Source of the DNA: CAXXOK01 sp963675925
Lineage (GTDB): Bacteria; Bacillota; Clostridia; Christensenellales; Aristaeellaceae
DNA length: 64,000 bases
Reading direction: 5' to 3'
Assembly: GCA_963675925.2 (NCBI GenBank)
Contig: CAXXIB010000004.1
Span: forward strand, 930,001-994,000
Position numbers and translations under genes: made by a program. Numbering within the stretch: the first letter of the stretch is position 1; each line of letters opens with the position of its first letter. The notes beneath the pieces were generated by a model, which searched no databases, had not been told where the DNA came from, and was given only the letters and a program-made list of their open reading frames with translations. Of this stretch, positions 55,883 through 64,000 are shown piece after piece.

Positions 55883-55920
55883 GAAAAAGCCGCCGCGAAC
55901 GATATGCTGTCCGCGACGAC
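55883..55920 (-). terminator. Terminator of tRNA-Ser
   Basis: GCCGCCGCG and CGCGACGAC pair with two G-T wobbles around a 14-nt loop. On the minus strand a T5 run follows, just past the tRNA 3' end. Confidence 0.65.
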
Positions 55921-55922
55921 GA

Positions 55923-56011
55923 TGGCGGAGAGGGTGGGATTCGAACCCACGTGCGCTTGCGCGCAAACTGATTTCGAGTCAGCCCCGTTATGACCACTTC
56001 GATACCTCTCC
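55923..56011 (-). tRNA. tRNA-Ser (anticodon CGA)
   Basis: The minus strand reads GGAGAGG at the 5' side and CCTCTCC-GCCA at the 3' side, a full 7-bp acceptor with encoded CCA. The anticodon arm is GCTGA-CTCGAAA-TCAGT, so the anticodon is CGA (codon UCG). A long variable arm (GCGCGCAAGCGC) confirms the serine class, and the T-loop is GGTTCGAATCC. Its 3' end is the site whose copies appear at 47.4 and 47.6 kb. Confidence 0.95.
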
Positions 56012-56163
56012 AAAGTAGGCGGGGCTGCAGCATCCGGCGACTGAGAGCCCTCAGGCACCGACTGGCAAACCCACACATACTGAAGCGTAGTATATCATTG
56101 TAAAGGCGTTGCAGTCAAGAACGGAGCGGATGATTTTGGCGGAAATTCGCCGGTTTGGCAAAG

Positions 56164-56192
56164 TAAAAAGCCGCAGGAAAATGCTGCGGCTT
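56164..56192 (-). terminator. Terminator of the aldo/keto reductase gene
   Basis: AAGCCGCAG / CTGCGGCTT, 9-bp perfect stem with a 7-nt loop, T-run on the minus strand. Confidence 0.75.
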
Positions 56193-56216
56193 GATGAGGT
56201 GAGCGGAGGTAGCGGG

Positions 56217-57164
56217 TTACGCCAGTGCGTCGTCGATGGCCTCTAGCGTATCCATGTCCAGTTCCGTGCCGGAGGCCTTGGCGTTTTGCACCACCTGCTC
56301 GGGGCGGCTGGCACCGATCAGTGCAGAGGACACGCCGTTTTGCCGCAGCACCCAGGCCAGCGCCATCTGTGCCATGGGGATGCCAAGCTCGTCTGCAATG
56401 GTGCGAAGCTTGGCAAGCTTGTCAAAGGTTTCCTCGTTCATCCAGCGGCCGATGAAGCGGTTCATTTTATCGTTGGCGGCGCGGCTGTCCGCAGGAATGT
56501 CACCCAGTGTTTTATATTTCCCGGTCAGCAGTCCCTGGGCCAGCGGCGAGAATACCACCTGCCCGATGCCGTACTTTTCGCTGACAGGCAGCACCTCGGT
56601 TTCGATGTTGCGGTGCAGCATGGAGTACTGCGGCTGGTTGACCACAATGCGGTCCAGCAGGAATTTATCGGCAATGCGCATGGCTTCTTCAATCTGCGCG
56701 GCGGTCCACTCGCTGATGCCTGCGTATAGCACCTTGCCCTGGCGAATCAGATCATCAAAGGCGCGCAGGGTTTCGTGCACGGGGGTATTGTAGTCGTAGC
56801 GGTGGGCGTACAGAATGTCCACATACTCAAGCCCCAGGCGTTTCAGGCTGGCATTTACCTGTTCGGTCACGTGCTTGCGCGACAGGCCGCTATCGTTTAC
56901 TTTGTTGCCCATGGCAAAGTACACCTTTGTTGCCAGTACGTAGGAGCTGCGGTCGTACTTCTTCAGCGCTTTGCCGACCACCTTTTCCGCTTCGCCGAGG
57001 TTATATACGTTGGCGGTATCGAATGAATTGATGCCCAGATCATAGGCCTGGTCAATGGTTTTCTCGGCGGTGTTGTCCTCTACACCGTTGCCGTAGGTCA
57101 GCCAGCTGCCCAGGCTGATTTCGGATACCTTCAGGCCGGTGCCGCCCAATCGTCTATATTGCAT
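56217..57164 (-). CDS. Aldo/keto reductase (YghZ/Kv-beta-like)
   Basis: The protein has 315 residues, TIM barrel. MQYRRLGGTGLKVSEISLGSW opens it. The catalytic set is visible: Asp in NSFDTANVYN with the Tyr after it, Lys in VLATKVYF, His in LYAHRYDYNT. The C-terminal LIGASRPEQVVQNAKA binds NADPH. This branch reduces aldehydes such as methylglyoxal in other bacteria; a link to the mgsA gene at 26.7 kb is possible but not shown. Confidence 0.92.
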   Translation of the reverse strand: MQYRRLGGTGLKVSEISLGSWLTYGNGVEDNTAEKTIDQAYDLGINSFDTANVYNLGEAEKVVGKALKKYDRSSYVLATKVYFAMGNKVNDSGLSRKHVTEQVNASLKRLGLEYVDILYAHRYDYNTPVHETLRAFDDLIRQGKVLYAGISEWTAAQIEEAMRIADKFLLDRIVVNQPQYSMLHRNIETEVLPVSEKYGIGQVVFSPLAQGLLTGKYKTLGDIPADSRAANDKMNRFIGRWMNEETFDKLAKLRTIADELGIPMAQMALAWVLRQNGVSSALIGASRPEQVVQNAKASGTELDMDTLEAIDDALA

Positions 57165-57252
57165 ATGCTGCCTTCTTTCTATGGTCCATAGGGGTAAGTG
57201 GGGGGTATATAGAAGGTATACCCAGTTCCCGCGCGGATAAACCAGGAAGGAC

Positions 57253-58620
57253 TTACTGCTTTCGCACCTGCCGTACCTGGTCCAGCGTATCCAGCAGCGG
57301 ATACAGCAGCGCGGCGACGAACCCGCCGGAAAAACCGTTGTTGTACAGGTTCATTCCCGCGTGCAGGAAACCGACATTGGTCACCAGCGCCATGTGCAAA
57401 AATCCGGCGATTACGCCTGCGATAATGCCGTACCGCCCTGCGATGGGGGCAAGCGTTGTGCCAAACAGCGCAGCGATCAGCGTAAACGATTCGCTGATTT
57501 CGTGAACGTTTAGTAGGTTTGCAAGCGTAACGCCCGCCGCGACCGGAAGTACATTTTTGATGTGCTTGCCATACGCGCCAAAGCCCACCACGGTGAAGAT
57601 GCCGCCGATGACCGGGCCATTTAGCTCACCGCCCATGACCAGCACATACCCCACTGAAAGAATGCCCAGCAGCGCCATGTTAATCAGCGTTACCCCGAAC
57701 CCGCGCTCGGCCAGGAAATCGGTCGGCAGCACGCCGGACATACGGCACAGGCGCGCATAGCCCTTCAGCTTCCAGTGGTTGACCCGCAGCCCGATCAGGA
57801 ATATCCATAAAAACAGCGTCGCCAGCATGAGGGTAAAGGGCAGGTTGCGGCCTTTGGACAGGATGGAAACCGCTTTAACTTCCATGCCAAAGCCGTTGAG
57901 CACCGCCATGAAGAACATACCGATGATACCCGCCGTAAACCCGATGTTATACAGGCTGTAGCCCTTGTGGAAATGCAGAAACCGCAGCGACAGCGGTACG
58001 ATGATTAATCCGGCGAACAGCCCGGACGCAATACCAAGCGCCATCCCCACCGGCAGCGAAAAGCCCAAACTAAAGGAAAATGCGCTGACCAGTGGGCTGA
58101 GCGCTGTACCGAACATGCTGTGCAGCACATACTCGCCAAAGGGCTGACCTACGATTTTGGCGTATAGGAACACGCCGAGTATAATCGGCAGCGTATTGTA
58201 CAGATTTTTGCCGAAAAACGAAAACCCGATCATCGTAAAGATACCCGCGATGATCGAGCCAGAGACCGGGAGTTTGTTCAGCCGGATATTGCTGATGGTA
58301 AACAGCGTCATCAGTCCGACGTTGAACAGCGTCGCTCCGGGGTTGGCCAGCTGAATATAGTCCGTCAGCAGATTGGCGGGGGAAAACAGAATTTTCAGCA
58401 TGCCCTGCCAGATCTCCGCCGGGGAGTTAAACGCAAATGCCAGTGCTATGAACGAGGCACCGATGGAGATTAAAAACAGGTAGTAGTACCGGTGCAGTAT
58501 GGCGGCGATCTCCGGATGATCGCCTGAAATATCGTCACGCCAGGGGGCGGGACCGCCGGTGGTATGGATGGGTGCACCCGGATAATGCTTGACCGGGAGT
58601 TTGAAACGGCGTTTTGCCAT
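57253..58620 (-). CDS. DUF1576 multi-pass membrane protein
   Basis: The protein has 455 residues with about ten to twelve membrane helices. Two similar halves each carry glycine-rich NxGF or NxGL-type segments (LYNIGFTAGIIGMFF, LYNNGFSGGFVAAL). The family DUF1576 is found mainly in Clostridia and has no known function; a transport role is assumed. AAAAGGAG precedes ATG 58620, about 10 nt upstream. It stands alone. Confidence 0.82.
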   Translation of the reverse strand: MAKRRFKLPVKHYPGAPIHTTGGPAPWRDDISGDHPEIAAILHRYYYLFLISIGASFIALAFAFNSPAEIWQGMLKILFSPANLLTDYIQLANPGATLFNVGLMTLFTISNIRLNKLPVSGSIIAGIFTMIGFSFFGKNLYNTLPIILGVFLYAKIVGQPFGEYVLHSMFGTALSPLVSAFSFSLGFSLPVGMALGIASGLFAGLIIVPLSLRFLHFHKGYSLYNIGFTAGIIGMFFMAVLNGFGMEVKAVSILSKGRNLPFTLMLATLFLWIFLIGLRVNHWKLKGYARLCRMSGVLPTDFLAERGFGVTLINMALLGILSVGYVLVMGGELNGPVIGGIFTVVGFGAYGKHIKNVLPVAAGVTLANLLNVHEISESFTLIAALFGTTLAPIAGRYGIIAGVIAGFLHMALVTNVGFLHAGMNLYNNGFSGGFVAALLYPLLDTLDQVRQVRKQ

Positions 58621-58928
58621 GAAGGGAACACTCCTTTTCTGCCTGTATAGGTAGAGGGGGTGCCGCGGTGAGCTGGTTTGGTGCAGGGAAAGCGCAAACG
58701 GGAAAGGGGTACTTAGCCCTGTTGTTTGCATTCGTTGAATAACAAAAACAGGGGGACATCGTCTGTGCGCATGCTCCCTTTTGTTTGTACGCACAGTATA
58801 TCATAGCTGTGCCGCGATGGGAACCGGAGAAACATATTTTATGCAGGGGGAGTATAGCCGCCCCGGATGGCAATGGTTTGCCGTTCGTGCTATACTGTTG
58901 CCATTCCAAGGAAGGCAGGCGAAGACCC

Positions 58929-59462
58929 ATTACACTGTTATTACATACCTGCTGCGCGCCGTGCTCGGTAGCCTGCGTGCAGGCGCTGCGCGAGGAAGGC
59001 ATCGAGCCCATCGCATACTGGAACAATCCGAATATACACCCGCTGATGGAGTACCGCGCCCGCCGCGATACCCTGCGCGAGTATGCAACGTCTATCGGCA
59101 TGGCGCTGGTGGAGGACGGTGACTACGGCCTGCGCCCGTTTGTCCGGGCGGTGGCGGAGGATATGGATAATCGCTGTGCCTACTGCTACGAAACCCGCAT
59201 GGATGCCGCGGCAAAGTACGCTGCCGAACACGGCTACACGCATTTTACATCCACGCTATTCATCAGCCCGTATCAAAACCACGAACTGATGAAAGAGACA
59301 GCGCAGCGCGCTGCCGACCGATACGGCGTCGGCTTTCTGTACCGCGATTTCCGCCCCCTGTTCCGTCAGGGACAAAACGAGGCCCGGTCTCTGGGATTGT
59401 ATATGCAGAAATATTGCGGGTGTGTGTTTTCGGAAGAAGAACGCTACGCCGCAAAACGCTAA
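58929..59462 (+). CDS. queH: Epoxyqueuosine reductase QueH, non-standard start
   Basis: QueH reduces epoxyqueuosine to queuosine in tRNA. The core is complete: TLLLHTCCAPCSVACV, YWNNPNIHPLMEYRARRD, DMDNRCAYCYETRMD, TSTLFISPYQNH and YCGCVFSEEE; the cysteine pairs hold the iron-sulfur cluster and the active disulfide. Homologues begin two to four residues before LLLHTCC. In this frame no ATG, GTG or TTG lies there; an ATT at 58929 is in the right place, with AAGGAAGG about 12 nt upstream. Farther in-frame starts exist (for example GTG 58887), but they would add a stretch not typical of the family. A rare ATT start or a base error are both possible. Confidence 0.85.
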   Translation: MTLLLHTCCAPCSVACVQALREEGIEPIAYWNNPNIHPLMEYRARRDTLREYATSIGMALVEDGDYGLRPFVRAVAEDMDNRCAYCYETRMDAAAKYAAEHGYTHFTSTLFISPYQNHELMKETAQRAADRYGVGFLYRDFRPLFRQGQNEARSLGLYMQKYCGCVFSEEERYAAKR

Positions 59463-59496
59463 TTCGCTAAGCAGCGATTAGGAAAAACACGAATAT

Positions 59497-59538
59497 GAAA
59501 CACCGAAGGATTGCTATAGGGCAATCCTTCGGTGTTTC
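59497..59538. terminator. 18-bp hairpin between queH and a facing gene
   Basis: GAAACACCGAAGGATTGC pairs perfectly with GCAATCCTTCGGTGTTTC around a 6-nt loop. It probably terminates both converging genes, although no long T-run follows. Confidence 0.65.
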
Positions 59539-59561
59539 ACAGCGTATATCAACTGATGTTA

Positions 59562-59948
59562 TTACTTATCCAGCTTCTTTGGCGGTGCCGGCTGCCAGGC
59601 TGTGGTGCCGTTTTTCAGGTGCGCTTTGGCGGCGCGCATATCCTTACGGGTGATGTTGACCTTCTCGGTCTGGACTCTTAAGTTTTCCAGTGTTTGCGCG
59701 GTCAAGCGCGTGCCGATCATTGCGGCAATCATCACGGCGATCATCGCCAGGAAAATACGGAAGAAACCCTGCGGAACGAACGTCAGCACAAGAAACCCGG
59801 CGACCACACCGACGGCGATGCTGAGCAGGTAGCGGGTGAAAAAGTCCTTTTGCACCTGCTGTTTGGCCGCAAGGTACTGGTCCAGCGCTTTTTTGGAAAA
59901 GGACTGTCCGTTTGGAAAGTGTTCCCGTTTCAGATCTGTCAGTTTCAT
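59562..59948 (-). CDS. Small hypothetical membrane protein
   Basis: The protein has 128 residues with two helices (LLSIAVGVVAGFLVLTFV and IFLAMIAVMIAAMIGTRL) between charged ends. I recognise no family. A GGGAGAG-type site precedes the ATG. It follows the next gene by 23 bp, in one unit with it. Confidence 0.6.
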   Translation of the reverse strand: MKLTDLKREHFPNGQSFSKKALDQYLAAKQQVQKDFFTRYLLSIAVGVVAGFLVLTFVPQGFFRIFLAMIAVMIAAMIGTRLTAQTLENLRVQTEKVNITRKDMRAAKAHLKNGTTAWQPAPPKKLDK

Positions 59949-59971
59949 GTGTCATCTCTCCCGTCTATTGT

Positions 59972-60481
59972 TTATCCGATGCCGAAGGCTTTTAAAAACA
60001 GCACCATGAATAGCAGCAGGACCCAGGCAAACAGCAAAATGTGCTTGCAGGTCGATACCACGCCTGCGAACTGGGCCAGGGCGGCGCGGTACTCTGGGAA
60101 GCGGCCCAGCATATACAGTAGCAGGGCGTTTTCGGCAAGATCAAGTACGGTTCGCGCGGCTGTCAGCCAGATCATCAGCGGAAAGACCCAGGTTTTGTCA
60201 CTGACCGTGTTGGCGGACACCGCCATCATCACACCCAGCAGGCAGATGATCAGGCCGAAGTCGTACAGCCAGTACAGCCGCATCAGTGGCCGCCCCTCCG
60301 TGCCGGCTTCCTCATATGTATTGTATAGCAGGGCAGGGGTATAATGCAAACGCACATCAGGCATTTTGAAATCCTTGCCCAGTTTGCGCTGCGGGCTGCC
60401 GGGGCTTAGGACCATCATATAGTAAAACCCGGCCAGTCCCGCCAGGGACGCAGCGATTAACACAATTCTGAGAAAATCCAT
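59972..60481 (-). CDS. Hypothetical four-helix membrane protein
   Basis: The protein has 169 residues and four probable membrane helices. I recognise no family. It lies 9 bp after the kinase gene and before another membrane protein gene, so all are likely cotranscribed. Confidence 0.6.
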   Translation of the reverse strand: MDFLRIVLIAASLAGLAGFYYMMVLSPGSPQRKLGKDFKMPDVRLHYTPALLYNTYEEAGTEGRPLMRLYWLYDFGLIICLLGVMMAVSANTVSDKTWVFPLMIWLTAARTVLDLAENALLLYMLGRFPEYRAALAQFAGVVSTCKHILLFAWVLLLFMVLFLKAFGIG

Positions 60482-60490
60482 GGGGCCTCC

Positions 60491-61312
60491 TTATCGTACG
60501 CCGATTTGCGTGCAGGGAATTTTGCCTGCAATCAGGTCTGCAATGTGATGGCGGGCATGGCCGATAATCACGCGGCTTCCGCTTTGCGCGGCCCTAAGCG
60601 CGTAGGACAGTTTGGCATCCGCCCCGCCTGCGCCTTGGCGGCTGGCACCCTGGCAGCTTTTACGCAGTTCCGTAATCTTGGCAGCCAGGGTTTTGATATC
60701 GGGCGCGTAGACTTCTTTGACCAGTGTGGTCGGGTCGGTCACATCGCGGTATACACCTTCGGTAGAGGTTAAAAGCACCAAGGTGCTTGCCTGCAGCAGC
60801 CCGGCGATTACGGCGGCGGTTTCGTCGTTATCGACGCATTCCACAACCTGCTCACCCATGCCGCGCCGGCCGGACAGTTCCATCTTGCGGTTTTCTTCAT
60901 CGCTTACAGGGTCGTTATAGTTAATGATGGGAATGCAATTCTGCGTGGCTGCCCGCTGCAGGAATTTTAGAATATGCTCCCGCTTTTGGGGATCGTTAAA
61001 GTGGGTATGCTCCACCAGCAACTGGCGGATGCCATACTCCGGGTGGATAAATTTGCGGTAATTGTCCATCAGCACAATCTGGCCCTGAGAGGCGTAGTCG
61101 GTTTTATCCTGCTCGGGATCGCCGCGCAGTTCCGTGCCCGCGCGGTGCAGGTAATCCAGCCGCCCGATTTCCGTAGCGCCGCTGGTGACCAGTGCCATAC
61201 CGGGGCGAAGGTCATCGCCCAAACGCTGAAATATGTTGTAGTCAATGGTGCCGTCTTCAGGTTGTATCAGCGCCATAGAACCGATTTTAACAACTAGATC
61301 AATTGCTTTCAA
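60491..61312 (-). CDS. Glutamate-5-kinase-like amino-acid kinase (no PUA domain)
   Basis: The protein has 273 residues. Amino-acid-kinase fold: IDLVVKIGSMALIQ, VTSGATEIGRLDYL, PIINYNDPVSDEE and GASRQGAGGADAKLSYALRAAQSG, which line up with ProB active-site loops. Glutamate 5-kinase phosphorylates glutamate as the first step to proline; a PUA domain is missing and no proA lies beside it. The exact substrate is thus less certain. It overlaps the MATE gene upstream by 14 bp. Confidence 0.75.
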   Translation of the reverse strand: MKAIDLVVKIGSMALIQPEDGTIDYNIFQRLGDDLRPGMALVTSGATEIGRLDYLHRAGTELRGDPEQDKTDYASQGQIVLMDNYRKFIHPEYGIRQLLVEHTHFNDPQKREHILKFLQRAATQNCIPIINYNDPVSDEENRKMELSGRRGMGEQVVECVDNDETAAVIAGLLQASTLVLLTSTEGVYRDVTDPTTLVKEVYAPDIKTLAAKITELRKSCQGASRQGAGGADAKLSYALRAAQSGSRVIIGHARHHIADLIAGKIPCTQIGVR

Positions 61313-62723
61313 TTGCCAGATCCCCTTCCGTATCGGTGAGGTTTTTAATCCACTTGCGGCTGGTGAAATGCGGAATACCGATCACGATTTTGACGACCTC
61401 CTCGGCCATGGTGAACAGGTATACGTATTCCACCGGAAGCTTAAGCACGAACACGGCCACCGCGGCCAGCGGAACGCCGATCAGCCACATAGCGCCTACA
61501 TCCAGCTTCAGGCTGAATACTGTGTCCCCGCCGGAGCGCAGCACGCCCACCACATTGACAGCCGTGAACGCCCGAAACCACATGGTGAACGATTCAAACA
61601 GCAGCACCGTAGCCGCCGTTTGAATGACCGGGGCGGACAGCCCCGCAAACAGCCGCAAAATGGGGTAGCGGATCAGCAGCAGGACCACGCCCAGGAATAG
61701 GCCGATGAGCATCGCCGCCGAAAGCATGCGCTTTGCGTACAGGTAGGCCTCATTTGGTTTGCCCGCGCCGATTGCCTTGCCGCAGATGATGGCGGTGGCA
61801 TGCATGGTGCCAAATACGAACAGCCAAAGCAGGTTATCCACGGTTGAGCAAACGCCCATGGCGGCCACAGCCGTATCGCCAATGCGACCGTAGAAGATGC
61901 CGTACATCGTCACGCCCAGTGCCCACAGTCCCTCGTTGAACACAACGGGGGTGATGGTTTTGGTAAAGCGCTTGATAAACGCGCGCTCAATGCCCAGCAT
62001 TTCACTCAGCTTTGCCCCAGCGGGCAAGTGCAGGCCGTAGGACATGATCAGGGTCAGCGACAGGGTAACGGCCGCCGAGATGCTGGTGGCCAGCGCCGCG
62101 CCGCGCACGCCCATGGCCGGAAACCCGAAGTGGCCGTAGATCAGCAGGTAGTTTAGCAGCGTGTTTAGTACGATGCCCACAGTAGACGAAATCAGCGGGA
62201 TATGGGTCTTCTCGCTGGATTTCAGGCAGGCGGCATACACCATATTCACGCCCTGAAACAGGTACGATGGCGCAACCCACCGTAAATAGAGGTTCGCTAA
62301 CGAAGCGCTTTCTCCTTGCGGAAGGAACAAACGACTGATAAAATCCGAAAATACCGTCGCCCCGGTGATGAACACCAGCGCCACTGCGCCAATCCAGACC
62401 AGCGACACGCCCATGCTCTCGCGCATCCGGCGGATATCGCGCGCGCCCCAGTACTGGCTCATAAAGATCGCGCCGCCGGAGGTCACCCCAAAGCAGAACA
62501 GCATATATAGGAAGGAATACCGTCCGGCCTGGGTGACGGCGGCATAGCTTGTATCGCCCAAACCCGAGACCATCAGGCCGTCTACAATGTGCAGGGAGGA
62601 GGCGATCAACTCTTGCAGAATGATGGGCAGGGTAATTTTCATCACGCGTATGGCAAAGGGCTTATCCCAAACAAAACAGGAAGCAAGAAACGCTTTTATG
62701 CGCTGTAATACACTGGTTTTCAT
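61299..62723 (-). CDS. MATE-family efflux transporter
   Basis: The protein has 474 residues, twelve predicted helices. The first helix region reads ITLPIILQELIASSLHIVDGLMVSGLG, the hallmark of the MATE/DinF family. Members export drugs or metabolites by sodium or proton exchange. GAGGA lies just before ATG 62723. It overlaps the glutamate-5-kinase-like gene; a functional link is not obvious. Confidence 0.92.
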   Translation of the reverse strand: MKTSVLQRIKAFLASCFVWDKPFAIRVMKITLPIILQELIASSLHIVDGLMVSGLGDTSYAAVTQAGRYSFLYMLFCFGVTSGGAIFMSQYWGARDIRRMRESMGVSLVWIGAVALVFITGATVFSDFISRLFLPQGESASLANLYLRWVAPSYLFQGVNMVYAACLKSSEKTHIPLISSTVGIVLNTLLNYLLIYGHFGFPAMGVRGAALATSISAAVTLSLTLIMSYGLHLPAGAKLSEMLGIERAFIKRFTKTITPVVFNEGLWALGVTMYGIFYGRIGDTAVAAMGVCSTVDNLLWLFVFGTMHATAIICGKAIGAGKPNEAYLYAKRMLSAAMLIGLFLGVVLLLIRYPILRLFAGLSAPVIQTAATVLLFESFTMWFRAFTAVNVVGVLRSGGDTVFSLKLDVGAMWLIGVPLAAVAVFVLKLPVEYVYLFTMAEEVVKIVIGIPHFTSRKWIKNLTDTEGDLAIESN

Positions 62724-62790
62724 GGTTGTCCTCGTCGTTTCTGTAGCATATGGCAATTCGAGGTGATAAAAAGTGGTTGTAATACTATGG

Positions 62791-63705
62791 TTAGAACGCT
62801 GCGCGGATGACGGCCAGTTGCATTGCACCGGAGCATGTAGTCGGGGCCGTGCCGGCGGGCAGGTATAGGCTGTCGCCTTTTTGCAGGGTCGTGGTGTGTC
62901 CGCTGCGTGACAGCGTACCGTCGCCGCTGATGCATACAATGGCTGCCATGCGGGTGTCCGTCATGGGAAGTGTTTCGGTTTTGGCCGTGTCATACAGCGT
63001 AAGGGCAAAGTACGGGCACGCCATGCCGTGGCTTGTCTGTGCAGGGGTGCTTGTTACAGCTTGCCGGCTGTTCAGCACGTCCAGCGCTTTGTCCACATGC
63101 AGCGGGCGGAGGTTTCCCTGCGCGTCGCGGCGGTTGTAATCGTACAGCCGATAGGTGGCGTTGGAGGATTGTTGCACCTCCAAAATCAGGTTGCCCTCGC
63201 CTATGGCATGCACCGTGCCCGCCGGAATGTAGTAGATGTCGCCTGCGTGCGTAGGTACTTTACGTAGCACATCTTCCACGGTGCCATCGGCAATGCGGGA
63301 GCGCAATTCCGCTTTGCTGATGTCTCGGTTGAAGCCGATGTAAAGGTACGCATCTTCCTCGGCTTCTAAAATCATCCACATCTCGTTTTTACCGTGGTCG
63401 TTTTCATGCACGCGGGCATAGGCATCGTCCGGGTGCACCTGCACGGATAGCTTTTGTGCGGAATCGATCAGTTTAATCAGTACCGGGAAATCCCCCTGCG
63501 TTCCTTCCGTTTGCAGGTATGCAGGAAAGGGCATACCCGCGTATTTGCCCTCGGCAATCACGCTGGGGCCGTCCGGATGCACGGACACCAGCCATGCCTC
63601 GGCAACGCGCTCGTCTTTGGCGTTATACAGGGTTTTCAGTGTTTTACCGCCCCAGAGATAGCCCTTGAATACGGGCGAAAGCTTGACAAATGGTTCCCGG
63701 CTCAT
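62791..63705 (-). CDS. manA: Mannose-6-phosphate isomerase, type I
   Basis: The protein has 304 residues, cupin fold. KGYLWGGKTLKTLY opens it; the zinc site includes VQVHPDDAYARVHENDHGKNEMW, and AGDIYYIPAGTVHAIGEG carries the other metal ligands. It interconverts mannose-6-phosphate and fructose-6-phosphate. TTGGAGGAC lies before ATG 63705. Confidence 0.93.
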   Translation of the reverse strand: MSREPFVKLSPVFKGYLWGGKTLKTLYNAKDERVAEAWLVSVHPDGPSVIAEGKYAGMPFPAYLQTEGTQGDFPVLIKLIDSAQKLSVQVHPDDAYARVHENDHGKNEMWMILEAEEDAYLYIGFNRDISKAELRSRIADGTVEDVLRKVPTHAGDIYYIPAGTVHAIGEGNLILEVQQSSNATYRLYDYNRRDAQGNLRPLHVDKALDVLNSRQAVTSTPAQTSHGMACPYFALTLYDTAKTETLPMTDTRMAAIVCISGDGTLSRSGHTTTLQKGDSLYLPAGTAPTTCSGAMQLAVIRAAF

Positions 63706-63805
63706 CGTGGTGTCCTCCAAAAAATGACGCTTCGAATCCATTATAAGCACAGGGATCATAAGCGTCAATTTTTAGCAATATTTTAAAAGAAATGGATGAA
63801 TGGCG

Positions 63806-64000
63806 TTACCGGCGGCGCAGCCTGAGGATGAGCACGATAGCGCCCAGCGCAACCAGACCCAGTATGATAAAAAGAACGATAGGCTGGCTATCCCTGGTTT
63901 GCGGGACCTCCGGCGATGCCAGTATGTTGAATACGGTATTGGCGTGTCCGTCTGAAAACAGCAGGCTGAGCGTATGGCTTCCGGTAGACAGCGTGTTGAG
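63806..64000 (-). CDS. Surface protein C-terminus with sortase-like tail (runs off right edge)
   Basis: The last 64 residues of a longer protein. A beta segment (STGSHTLSLLFSDGHANTVF) precedes PEVPQTRDSQP, then a membrane helix (IVLFIILGLVALGAIVLIL) and the basic tail RLRRR. The layout is that of a sortase substrate, but the motif is VPQTRD in place of LPQTGD. It could be a variant sorting signal or a plain membrane anchor. Confidence 0.7.
   Translation of the reverse strand, partial: LNTLSTGSHTLSLLFSDGHANTVFNILASPEVPQTRDSQPIVLFIILGLVALGAIVLILRLRRR

Noticed and set aside
1..64000. CRISPR array or defence locus
   Set aside because: No regularly spaced repeats, cas, restriction-modification or toxin-antitoxin genes could be recognised.

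Overview
The window reads as chromosome from a Gram-positive, low-GC-phylum member of class Clostridia. The GC content is moderate and genes are densely packed with strong AGGAGG-type ribosome sites. Lipoproteins, an LCP-family protein and a sortase-like C-terminus are present, and no outer-membrane genes are seen. I cannot place it to genus from sequence alone. Both edges cut genes: a VTC-domain protein on the left and the C-terminus of a surface protein on the right.

Region 1 (1-13.8 kb). A minus-strand operon starts at a consensus promoter (9764-9792) and encodes a Gram-positive Pel-type exopolysaccharide machine. Its order is a degenerate epimerase fused to PelD, PelE, a PelA-like DUF2194 protein, PelF (frameshifted), PelG, then CotH and VTC-domain proteins. 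Next to it lie a secreted S41-type protease and a membrane diguanylate cyclase with an intact GGDEF, so the c-di-GMP source and the presumed c-di-GMP receptor (PelD) are neighbours. A DUF2130 coiled-coil protein follows.

Region 2 (13.9-24.4 kb). After a Gfo/Idh/MocA oxidoreductase comes a three-gene sensory unit: a YtfQ-like sugar-binding lipoprotein, a YesM-type kinase and a YesN-type regulator broken by three +1 shifts. It faces an araB-araD-araA operon. A densely base-paired, gene-free leader of about 170 nt lies between them. A zinc-type alcohol dehydrogenase homologue follows.

Region 3 (24.4-43.5 kb). This holds an LCP protein, a YgjP-like metallopeptidase, a Crh/HPr-like protein overlapping methylglyoxal synthase, Tex, and a peptide-scavenging block (oppBCDF plus binding protein, an M14 peptidase and two S9 peptidases). 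A divergent TetR-family gene and a matching pair of operator-like sites suggest how the peptide block is controlled. A B12/radical SAM protein follows.

Region 4 (43.5-56.0 kb). A large ABC ATPase-permease fusion is followed by an accessory stretch. A 29-bp direct repeat (47593-47621 and 55821-55849) flanks an 8.2-kb island beside tRNA-Ser(CGA). The island encodes a LacI regulator with a perfect 14-bp palindromic operator, a GH66 dextranase, a sugar ABC importer and an intracellular (alpha/alpha)6 glycosidase. Together these look like a dextran or isomalto-oligosaccharide utilisation module. Two further fragments of the tRNA-Ser 3' end lie at its left edge.

Region 5 (56-64 kb). Ordinary chromosome: aldo/keto reductase, DUF1576 membrane protein, QueH, two small membrane proteins, a glutamate-5-kinase homologue, a MATE transporter, ManA and the truncated surface protein.
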